A stretch of 64,000 nt of DNA from Kurthia senegalensis (GTDB lineage Bacteria; Bacillota; Bacilli; Bacillales_A; Planococcaceae). Of this stretch, positions 52,712-63,701 are shown one piece after another (the stretch's first letter is position 1; each line of letters starts with the position of its first letter). The stretch covers positions 513,270 to 577,269 of the forward strand of contig NZ_HE611064.1 of assembly GCF_000285595.1 (NCBI RefSeq). Reading direction: 5' to 3'. The notes under the pieces were generated by a model. The model was not told the origin of the DNA and ran no database searches. It saw nothing but the letters and a program-made list of their open reading frames with translations. The position numbers were made by a program, and so were the translations under genes.

Positions 52712-53988
52712 TATGCTTCCTCCCATACAATCTTACCGTTGTAAATTGTTTTTTGTGGCCATCCGTAAGCTTTCCAGCCGTTAAATGGTGTGTTTTTCCC
52801 CTTTGATTCGAAATGTTCGACATCAACTGTTTGTTCATGTTCTAAATCGATGAGTACGATATCTGCTGATTCGCCGATATTTAACGTACCGTATGGCAAT
52901 TTGAATAGTTGCGCAGGTTTCACAGTCATCCAGTCGATCAATTGACGAAGTGTCCATTTACCTGTCTTCACAAATTGTGTGTACAGTAATGGAAATGCCG
53001 TTTCGAAACCGACAATGCCAAACGGTGCACCGACCATGCCACAGCATTTTTCTTCATGCGTATGAGGTGCATGGTCCGTTGCGATACAATCAATTGTGCC
53101 ATCTAGTAGCCCTTCATGTAATGCTTCCCAGTCATCTTTCGCACGTAATGGCGGATTCATTTTCCAGTTTGCATCGTCTGAAGGAATATCCATCTCTTCT
53201 AAGATTAAATGGTGAGGACAAACTTCTGCAGTCACGCGGATGCCCGCTTTTTTCGCATCGCGTACAGCGCGTACCGATTCTTTCGTCGATACGTGACATA
53301 CGTGATAGTGAGCACCAGCCGCTTCTGCAAGTAAGACGTCACGCGCAATTTGAACCGACTCACAAACAGATGGAATACCAGGTAAACCGAGTTCATGATT
53401 TCGCGTTCCTTCGTGCATCACCCCGTCATAAATAAGTGAGTTATCTTCACAGTGCGCTACGACTGTAACGTCTAATGCTGCCGCATCTTTCATTTGTTCG
53501 AACATCGTTGAGGCAAGTTGTACACCAACGCCATCGTCTGAAAAAGCAACCGCGCCGTTTTCTTTCAATGCTTTCATATCCGTACGTGCATCGCCTGATT
53601 GTGCAACCGTTAGAGAACCATATGGTAAGACGCGAACTTTAGCGCTCTTTTCAATCAGTTTGTTGATTAGTTGCAAATTTTCAACCGAATCAGGTACAGG
53701 TTTCGTATTAGGCATGGCACAAATTGTTGTGAATCCACCTTTAGCTGCTGAAGCCGTTCCCGTTTCAATTGTTTCTTTATGTTCAAATCCTGGTTCGCGT
53801 AAGTGTACATGTACGTCCACAAAACCTGGAGAAGCGATGCACCCGCGTCCGTCAATTACTTCATCTGCTTTCGTTGAAATATTTTGTCCAACTTCTGCAA
53901 TCGTACCGTCATTCGCAATGAAAATTTCACCTGCTGTTAGTTGTCCTGCTTCATCTACTAATTGAATGTTCGTCAATAACTTTGTCAT
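52711..53988 (-). CDS. pyrC: Dihydroorotase
   Basis: 425 residues, amidohydrolase fold. Metal ligands in [16 protein letters not shown], further His in VVAHCED and YHVCHVS, and Asp in [16 protein letters not shown]. It closes carbamoyl aspartate to dihydroorotate. Starts at the last base of the pyrB stop. Confidence 0.98.
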   Translation of the reverse strand: MTKLLTNIQLVDEAGQLTAGEIFIANDGTIAEVGQNISTKADEVIDGRGCIASPGFVDVHVHLREPGFEHKETIETGTASAAKGGFTTICAMPNTKPVPDSVENLQLINKLIEKSAKVRVLPYGSLTVAQSGDARTDMKALKENGAVAFSDDGVGVQLASTMFEQMKDAAALDVTVVAHCEDNSLIYDGVMHEGTRNHELGLPGIPSVCESVQIARDVLLAEAAGAHYHVCHVSTKESVRAVRDAKKAGIRVTAEVCPHHLILEEMDIPSDDANWKMNPPLRAKDDWEALHEGLLDGTIDCIATDHAPHTHEEKCCGMVGAPFGIVGFETAFPLLYTQFVKTGKWTLRQLIDWMTVKPAQLFKLPYGTLNIGESADIVLIDLEHEQTVDVEHFESKGKNTPFNGWKAYGWPQKTIYNGKIVWEEA

Positions 53989-54872
53989 TATCCTTTTCTC
54001 TCCTTTAAGATCGATTCTACAATGGCCATTCGTATGAAAACACCGTTACGAACTTGGTTAAAGATGCGAGAGCGTTCACACTCGACTAAACTTGAATCAA
54101 TTTCTACTCCGCGGTTGATTGGGGCTGGGTGCATGATGATGGCATCTTTTTTCATTCGGCGCTCACGCTCGACTGTCAAACCAAATTGTTCATGATACCC
54201 TTCTTTCGTAAACCCTTCGAATGCGGCATCACGCTCGTGTTGCACACGAAGTAGCATGACGACATCACTCGTTTCAAGAAGTTCCTCCCAATCTTGATAT
54301 GTATTTTCAAAATCACCTTGCCACTCACTTGGGCAAAGTATTCGAACGTTCGCACCTAATCTCGTTAATGCTTCCGCATCTGATTTTGCGACACGACTAT
54401 GAGATACGTCGCCGACAATCGTCACGTTCACTCCTTCGAACTTCCCGAACTCTTTGAATATTGTGAATAAATCGAGTAGACATTGAGAAGGATGTTGACC
54501 TGCTCCATCTCCTGCATTAATGACAGCTACGTTAATTCCTTCAAGTAGCTCATCATAATAAGCATCTGTCTTATGTCGAATGACGACAGCATCCATACCG
54601 ATCATCTCTAAAGTTTTCACCGTATCATACAATGTTTCACCTTTTAGCGTGCTCGAGAAGCCTGCTTCAAAAGGAATAACGGTCGCTCCGACTTTACGTT
54701 CTGCTGTTTCAAAACTCGTCTTCGTCCGCGTGCTCGGTTCAAAAAATAAGTTTGCGACTAAGTAGTCTTTTTCTAGTTGTGATGGTGCTCCCTCTTCGAA
54801 CTCGCCAGCTCTTTTTAAAATTGTATAAATTTCTTCGTTTGAAACTTCTTCAATTGATCGTAAATTTTTCAT
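53988..54872 (-). CDS. pyrB: Aspartate carbamoyltransferase catalytic subunit
   Basis: 294 residues. Carbamoyl-phosphate motif [13 protein letters not shown] (about 47-59), [25 protein letters not shown] and [10 protein letters not shown]. The unregulated, PyrI-less Bacillus type. Preceded by the second PyrR attenuator. Confidence 0.98.
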   Translation of the reverse strand: MKNLRSIEEVSNEEIYTILKRAGEFEEGAPSQLEKDYLVANLFFEPSTRTKTSFETAERKVGATVIPFEAGFSSTLKGETLYDTVKTLEMIGMDAVVIRHKTDAYYDELLEGINVAVINAGDGAGQHPSQCLLDLFTIFKEFGKFEGVNVTIVGDVSHSRVAKSDAEALTRLGANVRILCPSEWQGDFENTYQDWEELLETSDVVMLLRVQHERDAAFEGFTKEGYHEQFGLTVERERRMKKDAIIMHPAPINRGVEIDSSLVECERSRIFNQVRNGVFIRMAIVESILKERKG

Positions 54873-54920
54873 CGTATGAAAACCTCCATTTTTTTAGCTT
54901 ACGCTTTCGAATCATATCGA

Positions 54921-55035
54921 TTAAAAAAGCCTCCTTAGAAATATAAGGAGGCGGAGGAAGGATCTTACAGTTATTATTAGTGTTCTCACTAATAAGTCGC
55001 TGTATGTTCACCCTTCTGAGCCTCTCTGGGCATCT
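54921..55035 (-). promoter_or_regulatory. PyrR-dependent attenuator between pyrP and pyrB
   Basis: The minus-strand RNA holds the PyrR-binding loop CCAGAGAGGCTCAGAAGG (55012-55029), an internal stem TTATTAGTG/CACTAATAA (the antiterminator region), and a terminator GCCTCCTT / AAGGAGGC (54929-54936 with 54945-54952) with six U. UMP-bound PyrR on the loop should favour termination before pyrB. Confidence 0.9.
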
Positions 55036-55053
55036 ATTAAAAGGTCGTACTAT

Positions 55054-56415
55054 TTAGTTATGCTGTTCTTGTTCTTTTTGTTCGTCTGCTAACAACTCAA
55101 TGTCTGGCTGTGCTTTCCCCGGTAAGATGATGTTTAATAACACACCGACGATTGCCGCTAATGCCATACCTTCAATCGCAAAGTCATTATCTTGAATACC
55201 GAATGCGTTGTGCCATAATAACTTACCGCCACCGATTCCTAGTATTAAGATGACCGATGCAATCACGAGATTACGTTTATGATCAAAATCAATTTTATTT
55301 TCTACTAACATACGTAAACCACTTGATGCGATGATCCCGAATAATAAGATGGATACGCCACCAAGTACTGGTGTTGGAATCGTACTGACAAGTGCCATTA
55401 ATTTACCTGAGAACGATAGTAGTACTGCGAATACTGCCGCACCACCGATTACCCAGACGCTAAACACACGCGTTAGTACGAGTACACCAATGTTTTCACC
55501 GTATGTCGTTTTCGGTGGACCCCCGATGAAAGCTGAGAGTAACGTACCGAAACCATCACCGAGTAATGAGCGATTCAAGCCCGGATTTTTAATAAAGTTA
55601 CGGTTAACGACTTTCCCTAAAACGAGTTGATGTCCAATATGCTCTGAAATCGTCACGATGACAATCGGTACCATTGCGAGTAAGATAGGCGCTGTCACTT
55701 TAAAGTCGTAGTCAATTCCGACGATTAAGAAGTCCGGTGCAGCAATCAAAGCTGCTTCCGTTACCGATGTAAAGTCGATAAAGTTTGTACCCGCAATTTG
55801 ATCTGAAATCAACGCTGCGATGTACCCAACGATTAGACCGATCAAGATTGGCATCGTACTAATAACACCTTTTACGAAGTTATTAACGACGATTGCTGCT
55901 GCTAATGTAATCAGTGCAATCACGAAGTAAGATGCGTGATACACTTGTGTATTATCTTGTAGCGTTTCGTACATTGACATATTAACAGCCGTTGTCGCAA
56001 GCGCTAAACCAATGACCATAATGACAGGTGCTACGACGATTGGTGGTAAAATACGTAAAATCCATTTGTACCCTGTTTTCCAAATGAGTAAGGAAACGAT
56101 ACCGTACACAATACCGACTGCCATCGCCCCGATCATTGCACCACCAGGACCGTCTGCAGCTTTTGTTGCAACCATCATCGGCGCGATAAAAGCGAAAGAT
56201 GAGCCTAAGTATGCGGGTACTTGGAAGCGTGTAATGAGTAAGAAAAACAGTGTCGCAATCCCACTCGTTAGTAGCGCAATCGCTGGTGATAAGTGTGTAA
56301 GTGTTGGTACTAAAATTGTTGAGCCAAGCATGGCGAACATATGTTGTAAACTTAACGTGATTAATTGACCGCCCGAAGGCTTTTCATTTATATCGAGAAC
56401 AGTGTTGTTTGACAT
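55054..56415 (-). CDS. pyrP: Uracil permease (NCS2 family)
   Basis: 453 residues with about 12-14 hydrophobic segments. QLITLSLQHMFAMLGSTILVP at the N-terminus and GGPPKTTYGENIGVLVLTRV (about 290-310) are NCS2/UraA motifs. It imports uracil by proton symport for salvage. Only 27 nt separate it from pyrR, with no attenuator in the gap, unlike B. subtilis. Confidence 0.96.
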   Translation of the reverse strand: MSNNTVLDINEKPSGGQLITLSLQHMFAMLGSTILVPTLTHLSPAIALLTSGIATLFFLLITRFQVPAYLGSSFAFIAPMMVATKAADGPGGAMIGAMAVGIVYGIVSLLIWKTGYKWILRILPPIVVAPVIMVIGLALATTAVNMSMYETLQDNTQVYHASYFVIALITLAAAIVVNNFVKGVISTMPILIGLIVGYIAALISDQIAGTNFIDFTSVTEAALIAAPDFLIVGIDYDFKVTAPILLAMVPIVIVTISEHIGHQLVLGKVVNRNFIKNPGLNRSLLGDGFGTLLSAFIGGPPKTTYGENIGVLVLTRVFSVWVIGGAAVFAVLLSFSGKLMALVSTIPTPVLGGVSILLFGIIASSGLRMLVENKIDFDHKRNLVIASVILILGIGGGKLLWHNAFGIQDNDFAIEGMALAAIVGVLLNIILPGKAQPDIELLADEQKEQEQHN

Positions 56416-56442
56416 TTCTTCATTTCCTCCAATATTGAATAC

Positions 56443-57180
<738 letters not shown>

Positions 57181-57187
57181 TGACATC

Positions 57188-57216
57188 AGTATAGACCGTA
57201 AGACATAAAGTGTCAA
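57188..57216 (-). promoter_or_regulatory. pyr operon promoter
   Basis: Consensus -35 TTGACA (57211-57216), 17-bp spacer, -10 TATACT (57188-57193) on the minus strand, immediately after the rluD stop codon. Confidence 0.88.
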
Positions 57217-57228
57217 CGGATTTTTTGA

Positions 57229-58152
57229 TTATTTTTCGTAATGACTGCGTAAATCAGCTAATAACGCTGCATACTCAGCAGGAATTGGTGCAGAAAACTC
57301 AAGATATTCTTTCGTACGTGGGTGTACGAAACCTAAAATACCGGCATGCAATGCTTGACCGCCAATATCCATCGTTTTTCTTGGTCCATATTTTGGATCC
57401 CCAACTAGTGGATAACCAATGTAGTTCATATGCACACGAATTTGGTGCGTACGACCTGTTTCTAAACGACATTCGATTAACGTATAGTCTACGCCAAAAC
57501 GATCTGTCACGTAGAAATGCGTCACAGCATGTTTACCATTATCTACGACAGCCATTTTTTGACGATCTTTCGTATTACGACCAATTGGTGCGTCAATTGT
57601 TCCTTTATCATGTGGAATATGCCCATGAACAAGCGCTGTGTAGCGACGTGTTACCGTTTTATCTACTAATTGTTGTACGAGACTCTCATGGGCTGCATCA
57701 TTTTTCGCAACCATTAATAAGCCTGATGTATCTTTATCGATACGGTGTACGATACCTGGACGTACGACACCATTAATGCCTGATAAATCGTTACAATGGA
57801 ACATTAAACCGTTCACAAGTGTACCTGTTGCATGTCCTGGCGCAGGGTGTACGACCATGCCTTTTGGTTTGTTTACGACAAGTACATCTTCATCTTCATA
57901 AACGATTTCTAATTGTAAGTCTTCCGCTAAAATTTCTAACGGCTCTGGTTCTGGAGGTGTTACTAAAATAACGTCCTCCACTTTTACTTTGTATTTTTTA
58001 GCGACTACTTCTTTATTAACTGAAACATGTCCACCTTCAACGAACCCTTGGATTTGTGTACGTGACCATTCTGTTTGCATTGTTGCGATTGCTTTATCAA
58101 TGCGGTTGCCAGCTACTTCTGCAGTAGCAACGAATTTGATTGTATCTGCCAT
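57229..58152 (-). CDS. rluD: RluD-type 23S rRNA pseudouridine synthase (YlyB)
   Basis: 307 residues: N-terminal S4 RNA-binding domain (about 12-75), then the RluA-family catalytic domain with the Asp in HRIDKDTSGLLMVAK and LETGRTHQIRVH. It modifies 23S rRNA; exact sites are assumed from the E. coli RluD family. It lies 3 nt after lspA. Confidence 0.95.
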   Translation of the reverse strand: MADTIKFVATAEVAGNRIDKAIATMQTEWSRTQIQGFVEGGHVSVNKEVVAKKYKVKVEDVILVTPPEPEPLEILAEDLQLEIVYEDEDVLVVNKPKGMVVHPAPGHATGTLVNGLMFHCNDLSGINGVVRPGIVHRIDKDTSGLLMVAKNDAAHESLVQQLVDKTVTRRYTALVHGHIPHDKGTIDAPIGRNTKDRQKMAVVDNGKHAVTHFYVTDRFGVDYTLIECRLETGRTHQIRVHMNYIGYPLVGDPKYGPRKTMDIGGQALHAGILGFVHPRTKEYLEFSAPIPAEYAALLADLRSHYEK

Positions 58153-58155
58153 AAG

Positions 58156-58632
58156 TTACTTCTTCACCTTTCCTGCTTTTCCTTCGTAAAATAATACGTA
58201 AATGATCATTGTGATGACACCAAATGTCAGTGCCATATCTGCAATGTTGAAAATCGGGAAATCATAGTTAATGACTGGAATCCAAAAGCTCGCAAAATCG
58301 ACCACTTCTCCGCGTAATAGACGGTCAATAAAGTTTCCGATTGCACCACCTAATAGCAGCATTAAACTCGTTTGAAATAATGGTTTCCCTTTACCTTCTT
58401 TATGGAAATAATAAATAATCGCTACGATCACGACAATTGTAATTATTGTAAATAAGCCAAACTTCCCTTGCATCATGCCCCAAGCAGCACCTTGGTTTCG
58501 GTGTGAATACAATGAAAAAATCGGATCCCAAATGACAATTTCTTGTCCTTTGTCCATATTTTTCACAACGCCCCATTTTGTTAATTGGTCAATAATGATG
58601 ACAAAGAGAGCAATACCATAATATTTATACAC
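58156..58632 (-). CDS. lspA: Lipoprotein signal peptidase (signal peptidase II)
   Basis: 158 residues with four membrane segments. Catalytic Asp residues in GNFIDRLLRGEVVDF and FNIADMALTFG. It cleaves prolipoproteins after lipidation. Unlike lepB, the frame here is intact. Confidence 0.97.
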   Translation of the reverse strand: MYKYYGIALFVIIIDQLTKWGVVKNMDKGQEIVIWDPIFSLYSHRNQGAAWGMMQGKFGLFTIITIVVIVAIIYYFHKEGKGKPLFQTSLMLLLGGAIGNFIDRLLRGEVVDFASFWIPVINYDFPIFNIADMALTFGVITMIIYVLFYEGKAGKVKK

Positions 58633-58772
58633 AACAGTTCCCCCGTTTACCTTTATCCTACTATTTTAAAATAATTGTATCCGAACGATAATTTTATCAT
58701 AAATACGAAAAAGATTACAGTTCATTCTATTTCGCGCGTATCATTTTGCGAATACGCATCACCTTTTTACAC

Positions 58773-58812
58773 AAAGAACCGCCCTTGCTTACGCAAAGAG
58801 CGGCTCTTTTTT
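58773..58812. terminator. Hairpin between ileS and lspA
   Basis: AAAGAACCGCCCTTGC (58773-58788) pairs with GCAAAGAGCGGCTCTTT (58793-58809) with a few G-U or mismatched positions. The T-run is strong on the plus side and weak on the minus side. It probably ends ileS transcription; direction uncertain. The rest of the 225-base gap (58633-58772) shows no gene; the DksA-like ylyA of B. subtilis is not here. Confidence 0.6.
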
Positions 58813-58857
58813 TATGAGAAAAGATTATTTATTCCTGTCCTCATCAATTGCTTCTAT

Positions 58858-61638
58858 TTATTTAGTTTCTAGATCTACATCCGCAAAGTTTTCTTCAACG
58901 ACTGTTGCACAGCGTTCACATAAATCTGGGTGGTTAGCATTGTGTCCAACTGTTGGATCAACTGTCCAACAACGATCACATTTTTCGCCTTCTGCTTTCA
59001 CAACCGCTACAGCAACTGTTTCTGTTTTAACACATTCTGGTGTTGCGTCAGCAAGATCGCCGACAACAAATTCAGATACGATCATCAGTTGTGAGAAGTC
59101 AATTGCTTCTTCAGAAAGAATAGCTTTCGTTTCTGCATCTGCATAAACGGTTGCTCTCGCTTCTAAAGATTTACCAATTACTTTCGCTGCACGTGATTCT
59201 TCTAAAGATTTTAGAACGACGTTACGTACAGTCATGATTTTCGCCCATTTCGCAGTTAATGCTTCGTAGTTATCTTTTTCAACAGCGTCTGGCATATCTG
59301 TTAATTGTACAGATTCTTCTGTTGTCCAAGCCATATAGCCGAAGATTTCATCTGCTGTATGAGGAATGATTGGTGCTAATAATTTCACTAATGCATTTAA
59401 TGTATCGAATAATACAGATTGCATAGCGCGACGTGCGTGATTGTTTGGTGCTTCTACGTAAACAACATCTTTCGCAATGTCTAAGTAGAATGAGCTTAAT
59501 TCTGTTGCGATAAAGTTATTAATTGCTTTATACACTGTTGCAAATTCATAATTATCGTATGCAGTGCGCACAGTTTGAACTAATTTTTGAAGTTGCATGT
59601 ACATGTATTGATCTACTTCACGTAAATCTTCATATTTCACATAATCTGTTTCGTAATTGAAATCAGCTAAGTTCCCGTGTACGAATTTAAGCGTGTTACG
59701 CACTTTACGGTACATTTCTGAAACTTGTTTTAACATATCCATTGAGATACGCACATCTGCTGTGTAATCAACTGAAGCAACCCACATGCGAAGAATATCT
59801 GCACCGTATTGTTGCATGATTTTCGCTGGTGCGATGATGTTACCTAGTGATTTAGACATTTTACGACCGTCACCATCTAACACGAAGCCGTGAGATAGTA
59901 AGCCTTTGTACGGTGCATGACCGTTCGTAGCGACAGAAGTGATTAATGAAGAGTTGAACCAACCACGATATTGGTCAGAACCTTCTAAGTAAAGGTCTGC
60001 TGGGTAGTTCATACCGCGCTCTGCTAATACACCTTGGTGAGACGAGCCAGAGTCGAACCAAACGTCCATGATGTCGTTCTCTTTAGTAAATTCACCATTT
60101 GGAGAACCTGGGTGTGTGAAACCTTCTGGTAATAATTCTTTCGCTGTTTTTTGGAACCAAATATTTGAACCGTTTTCACGGAATAAATCTTGAACGTGTG
60201 CAATTGTTTCTTCTGTGATGATGCTTTCGCCGTTTTCAGCGTAGAACACAGGAATTGGAACACCCCATGCACGTTGACGAGAAATACACCAGTCACCACG
60301 GTCACGGATCATGTTGAATAAGCGTGTTTCGCCCCATTCAGGTGTGAAGTTCGTATCGCGGATTGCTTGTAACAATGCTGGACGGAATTTTTCAATTGAT
60401 GCAAACCATTGTGGTGTTGCACGGAAAATAACTGGTTTTTTCGTACGCCAGTCATGTGGGTATGAGTGTTCGAAGAATGTTAAGCTTAATAATGCGCCAA
60501 CTTCTTCTAATTTTTCACAGATTGGTTTGTTCGCTTTATCGTAGAACATACCTGCAAACTCGCCTGCAGCTTCTGTTAATATACCGCGGTTATCGACAAC
60601 TGAAAGAATTTCTAAGCCGTAACGTTTACCAACTTGATAGTCATCTTCCCCGTGTCCAGGAGCTGTATGAACACAACCAGTACCTGCTTCAAGTGTTACG
60701 TGATCGCCAAGCATCACAAGTGATGTACGATCAAATAATGGGTGTTTCGCTGTAATATTTTCTAAAGAAGCACCGTTGATTTCACGGTCGATTTGAACAT
60801 CTTCCCAACCATTTTTCTCTGCCACTGTGTTTAATAATTCTTTCGCAACGACGAATTTACGATCCGCTACTTTCGCAACGACATACGTGAATTCAGGGTT
60901 TACAGAAATCCCTAAGTTGGCTGGCATTGTCCAAGGTGTAGTTGTCCAAATAACAAGTTCTTCATCGTTATTTAATACCCCTTTCCCATCTTCTACTTTG
61001 AAAGCAACGAAGATTGAAGGTGATTTAATGTCTTTGTACTCGATTTCTGCTTCAGCTAAAGCTGATTCAGAAGATGGAGACCAATAAACGGGTTTTAACC
61101 CTTTAAAAATATAACCTTTTTTCGCCATATCGCCAAATACGCCAATTTGACGTGCTTCGAATTCTGGGTTTAATGTGATGTATGGATTTTCCCAATCAGC
61201 ACGAATACCGATACGCTTAAATTGTTCACGTTGGTTATTTACTTGATCTAAAGCATATTCTTTACAAAGTTCACGGAAATCCGCAATCGACATTTTTTTA
61301 CGGTCATGTCCTTTGTTCGTTAATGCTTGTTCGATTGGAAGACCGTGTGTATCCCACCCTGGAACGTATGGTACGTAGTAACCTGTCATTGAACGATGAC
61401 GGTTAATCATATCTTTTAATACTTTATTTAAAGCGTGACCCATATGGATATCACCATTTGCGTAAGGAGGTCCATCGTGTAAAACGAATGGTGTACGATC
61501 TTTCGTACGTTCTAACACTTTTGCATTAATGTCCATTTCAGCCCATTTTTCTTGCATTTTCGGTTCCATGTTTGGAAGATTTCCGCGCATTGGGAAATCT
61601 GTTTTTGGCATTAATAACGTTTTTTTATACTCAGCCAT
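58858..61638 (-). CDS. ileS: Isoleucine-tRNA ligase
   Basis: 926 residues. HIGH-type motif HMGHAL in [18 protein letters not shown], editing CP1 domain with [18 protein letters not shown] motif [11 protein letters not shown], and a C-terminal zinc finger (CDRCWTV...CERCATVV). Class I synthetase charging tRNA-Ile, with editing of valine. Controlled by the T-box leader upstream. Confidence 0.98.
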   Translation of the reverse strand: MAEYKKTLLMPKTDFPMRGNLPNMEPKMQEKWAEMDINAKVLERTKDRTPFVLHDGPPYANGDIHMGHALNKVLKDMINRHRSMTGYYVPYVPGWDTHGLPIEQALTNKGHDRKKMSIADFRELCKEYALDQVNNQREQFKRIGIRADWENPYITLNPEFEARQIGVFGDMAKKGYIFKGLKPVYWSPSSESALAEAEIEYKDIKSPSIFVAFKVEDGKGVLNNDEELVIWTTTPWTMPANLGISVNPEFTYVVAKVADRKFVVAKELLNTVAEKNGWEDVQIDREINGASLENITAKHPLFDRTSLVMLGDHVTLEAGTGCVHTAPGHGEDDYQVGKRYGLEILSVVDNRGILTEAAGEFAGMFYDKANKPICEKLEEVGALLSLTFFEHSYPHDWRTKKPVIFRATPQWFASIEKFRPALLQAIRDTNFTPEWGETRLFNMIRDRGDWCISRQRAWGVPIPVFYAENGESIITEETIAHVQDLFRENGSNIWFQKTAKELLPEGFTHPGSPNGEFTKENDIMDVWFDSGSSHQGVLAERGMNYPADLYLEGSDQYRGWFNSSLITSVATNGHAPYKGLLSHGFVLDGDGRKMSKSLGNIIAPAKIMQQYGADILRMWVASVDYTADVRISMDMLKQVSEMYRKVRNTLKFVHGNLADFNYETDYVKYEDLREVDQYMYMQLQKLVQTVRTAYDNYEFATVYKAINNFIATELSSFYLDIAKDVVYVEAPNNHARRAMQSVLFDTLNALVKLLAPIIPHTADEIFGYMAWTTEESVQLTDMPDAVEKDNYEALTAKWAKIMTVRNVVLKSLEESRAAKVIGKSLEARATVYADAETKAILSEEAIDFSQLMIVSEFVVGDLADATPECVKTETVAVAVVKAEGEKCDRCWTVDPTVGHNANHPDLCERCATVVEENFADVDLETK

Positions 61639-61662
61639 TGTAATTCCTCCTAAATATTAATC

Positions 61663-61922
61663 CATAAAAAAACTCCTCATCCCATAAAAGGGACGAGGAG
61701 AAGTTAACTCGCGGTACCACCCTAATTGCATAGCTACAGTTCGCTATGCCACTTAAGTACACCTTAACGCGGTGGTGACGAGATTGCTTACTAAATTCCG
61801 TTCAGCGATCTAGCTCAAGAGTGATCTTCGGCTTTTATTGTTCGTTCGAGCTTTCACCGTCCTCGAATCGCTAATCCACAAATAAAAACGTACTGTCTCT
61901 ATCGTTGCTTTTCATATCATAT
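61663..61922 (-). ncRNA. T-box riboswitch for ileS (isoleucine specifier)
   Basis: Minus-strand RNA with stem I and its GA-motif (AGAGA), a specifier codon AUC (61823-61825) within GAAGATCACTC, the T-box core AGGGTGGTACCGCG (61710-61723), and a terminator CTCCTCGTCCC / GGGATGAGGAG (61672-61700) with seven U. Uncharged tRNA-Ile should stabilise the antiterminator and allow ileS transcription. Confidence 0.96.
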
Positions 61923-61928
61923 GTTGCA

Positions 61929-61957
61929 ATTATAGAAAATTGCTCGTGGAACGTCAA
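61929..61957 (-). promoter_or_regulatory. ileS promoter
   Basis: -35 TTGACG (61952-61957), 17-bp spacer, consensus -10 TATAAT (61929-61934) on the minus strand, directly after the divIVA stop. Start near 61922. Confidence 0.88.
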
Positions 61958-61961
61958 GTGA

Positions 61962-62483
61962 TTATTCTTCTTCTGGTAATTCAATAGCATCCAAGTCATC
62001 TACGTCTGGTACTTTAATTTCATATTCCATTAAGTGATCCCAGTCGTCTGATTCAATTAAATCAAGTTGTGCTTCGACGATCATTTTGAAACGATTACGG
62101 AACACTTTGGAATGCTTTTTCAATTCTTCAATTTCAAGAGCTACTGTACGTGCTTTAGCAAGTGCCTCATTGACAATTCGGTCCGCATCTTTTTCTGCTT
62201 CTGTCACGATTAACTTCGCTTCTTTTTGAGAGTTGCGGCGCACTTCTTCAGCAGCTTCTTGCGCAACAACGATTGACTTTTGCAATGTTTCTTCAAGAGC
62301 ACTGTAATGATTCAATTGTTCATGAGTAGCAGATAAGCGTGCTTCTAAATCTGCTTTGTCCTTCATAACGAGATCCATGTCTTTCATTACTTGCTCCATG
62401 AATTCATTAACTTGATCCTCGTTATATCCACGAAATGCACGATCAAACTCTTTATTATGTATATCGAGTGGTGTTAATGGCAT
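61962..62483 (-). CDS. divIVA: Cell-division initiation protein DivIVA
   Basis: 173 residues from MPLTPLDIHNKEFDRAFRGY; AAAGGAGAG just upstream fixes this ATG over one 7 codons earlier. Membrane-binding N-terminal domain (1-60; EFDRAFRGYNEDQVNEFM) followed by coiled coil (about 30-140). It marks negatively curved membrane at septa and poles. Confidence 0.96.
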   Translation of the reverse strand: MPLTPLDIHNKEFDRAFRGYNEDQVNEFMEQVMKDMDLVMKDKADLEARLSATHEQLNHYSALEETLQKSIVVAQEAAEEVRRNSQKEAKLIVTEAEKDADRIVNEALAKARTVALEIEELKKHSKVFRNRFKMIVEAQLDLIESDDWDHLMEYEIKVPDVDDLDAIELPEEE

Positions 62484-62565
62484 ACTATCTCTCCTTTGTC
62501 GCAATTATCTTATCAACAATTATACATTTCTTTCCTTAGAACTTCATCTTTTTTCATCAATTCAT

Positions 62566-63357
62566 TTATTTTCTTTCCATTTTACCAATTTTTAATCGAA
62601 TTTTCTCTTTCTTTGTATGCCCTTCAATCGATAGCAATACGAGACGTCCGACACCTCTAATAGACAATAGATCATGCTCTTGTAGTTCAAAAGCATTTTG
62701 TTCACGAACCGTATAATTTACTTTCACACGTCCAGCTTCAATAAGCATGGCGGCTTTTTGTCTCGAAATGGACGGATAACATGAGGCAATCACCGTATCT
62801 AAACGAAGTGATGACGTCGTAACGACACTTTCAAGCCACGGGTCGTTGCTCTCCCCAATAAGTTGCTGTTCTGATACTTCTATAATCGTCGCTTTACTTT
62901 TACCAATCGTCGTCAAATTCGCTCGCACATAATCTGCTACTTCTTGTGCTACAACAAATTGAACCATTTCTGAATCGATGCGAATATCTCCAAACTTCGT
63001 TCGATCTATTCCGAGATGAAGTAAAGCACCGAGTACGTCTGGATGTTTCAGCTGAACGAACTTAGAAGCGTACCGTACGCCGAGAACACATAATTGAAAA
63101 TCGTCCTTTACTGGTACTATATAACTTGGGTATAACATACCGCGTACACGTTCAACATTTCCACCGAATGCTCCGTCTACTGAAAAGTGAACGTCTTCAT
63201 TTTTCCCGATAATCGCTTCAATAATTTTCACTTGGCGCGGATCTAAAAAGTCCAATAGTTTAGGCGCATAAAAATCTTCGACGTATCGTTTGTATTCAAA
63301 CACTTGTTCAATAAAACCATGTTCTTCTTTTCTAAAATGTTGAAAAATAGTATCCAT
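62566..63357 (-). CDS. ylmH: S4-domain RNA-binding protein YlmH
   Basis: 263 residues. N-terminal RRM-like region (about 70-165) and C-terminal S4 domain (about 180-245, SRQKAAMLIEAGRVKVNY). Recent work on the family links it to ribosome quality control, which may relate to RqcH encoded about 20 kb away, an inference only. Starts right after a terminator-like hairpin. Confidence 0.93.
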   Translation of the reverse strand: MDTIFQHFRKEEHGFIEQVFEYKRYVEDFYAPKLLDFLDPRQVKIIEAIIGKNEDVHFSVDGAFGGNVERVRGMLYPSYIVPVKDDFQLCVLGVRYASKFVQLKHPDVLGALLHLGIDRTKFGDIRIDSEMVQFVVAQEVADYVRANLTTIGKSKATIIEVSEQQLIGESNDPWLESVVTTSSLRLDTVIASCYPSISRQKAAMLIEAGRVKVNYTVREQNAFELQEHDLLSIRGVGRLVLLSIEGHTKKEKIRLKIGKMERK

Positions 63358-63369
63358 CTTAACTCCTTA

Positions 63370-63422
63370 TAAAAAAACTGCTTTTACGTTCATTCTCAAA
63401 TGAAGTAAAAGTCAGTTTTTTT
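63370..63422 (-). terminator. Hairpin with U-run between ylmG and ylmH
   Basis: CTTTTAC plus TTCAT pair with ATGAA plus GTAAAAG, with outer ACTG/CAGT, followed by TTTTTTTATAAGGAG on the minus strand. The U-run runs into the ylmH ribosome binding site. Confidence 0.75.
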
Positions 63423-63424
63423 CA

Positions 63425-63685
63425 TTAATACAATAATTGAACTAAAATTGTTTGCACACCGCGTTGAATAAAATTCAGTGCGAGTAATGCAACAATTGGT
63501 GAAATGTCGATCATACCAATTGTCGGAATAAACTTCCTGAAAATCGATAAATACGGATCTACAATTTTATCTAGCAATCGACCGAAAGCTGAGTTTTGTA
63601 ATCCCGGTAACCAGCTCATTAAAATATAAATAATAATTGCAAACCAATAAATTTGGAATGCATAGTACACAAATGTAAGAATCAT
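63425..63685 (-). CDS. ylmG: YggT family membrane protein YlmG
   Basis: 86 residues with two hydrophobic segments (about 3-25 and 62-80) and the family motif MSWLPGLQNSAFGRLLDKIVDPYLSIFRKFIP-type centre (give WLPG and DPYL). Small membrane protein of the sepF-ylmG-ylmH-divIVA division cluster; its precise role is unknown. Begins 16 nt after sepF. Confidence 0.92.
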   Translation of the reverse strand: MILTFVYYAFQIYWFAIIIYILMSWLPGLQNSAFGRLLDKIVDPYLSIFRKFIPTIGMIDISPIVALLALNFIQRGVQTILVQLLY

Positions 63686-63701
63686 AAATTATTTGTTCTC
63701 C

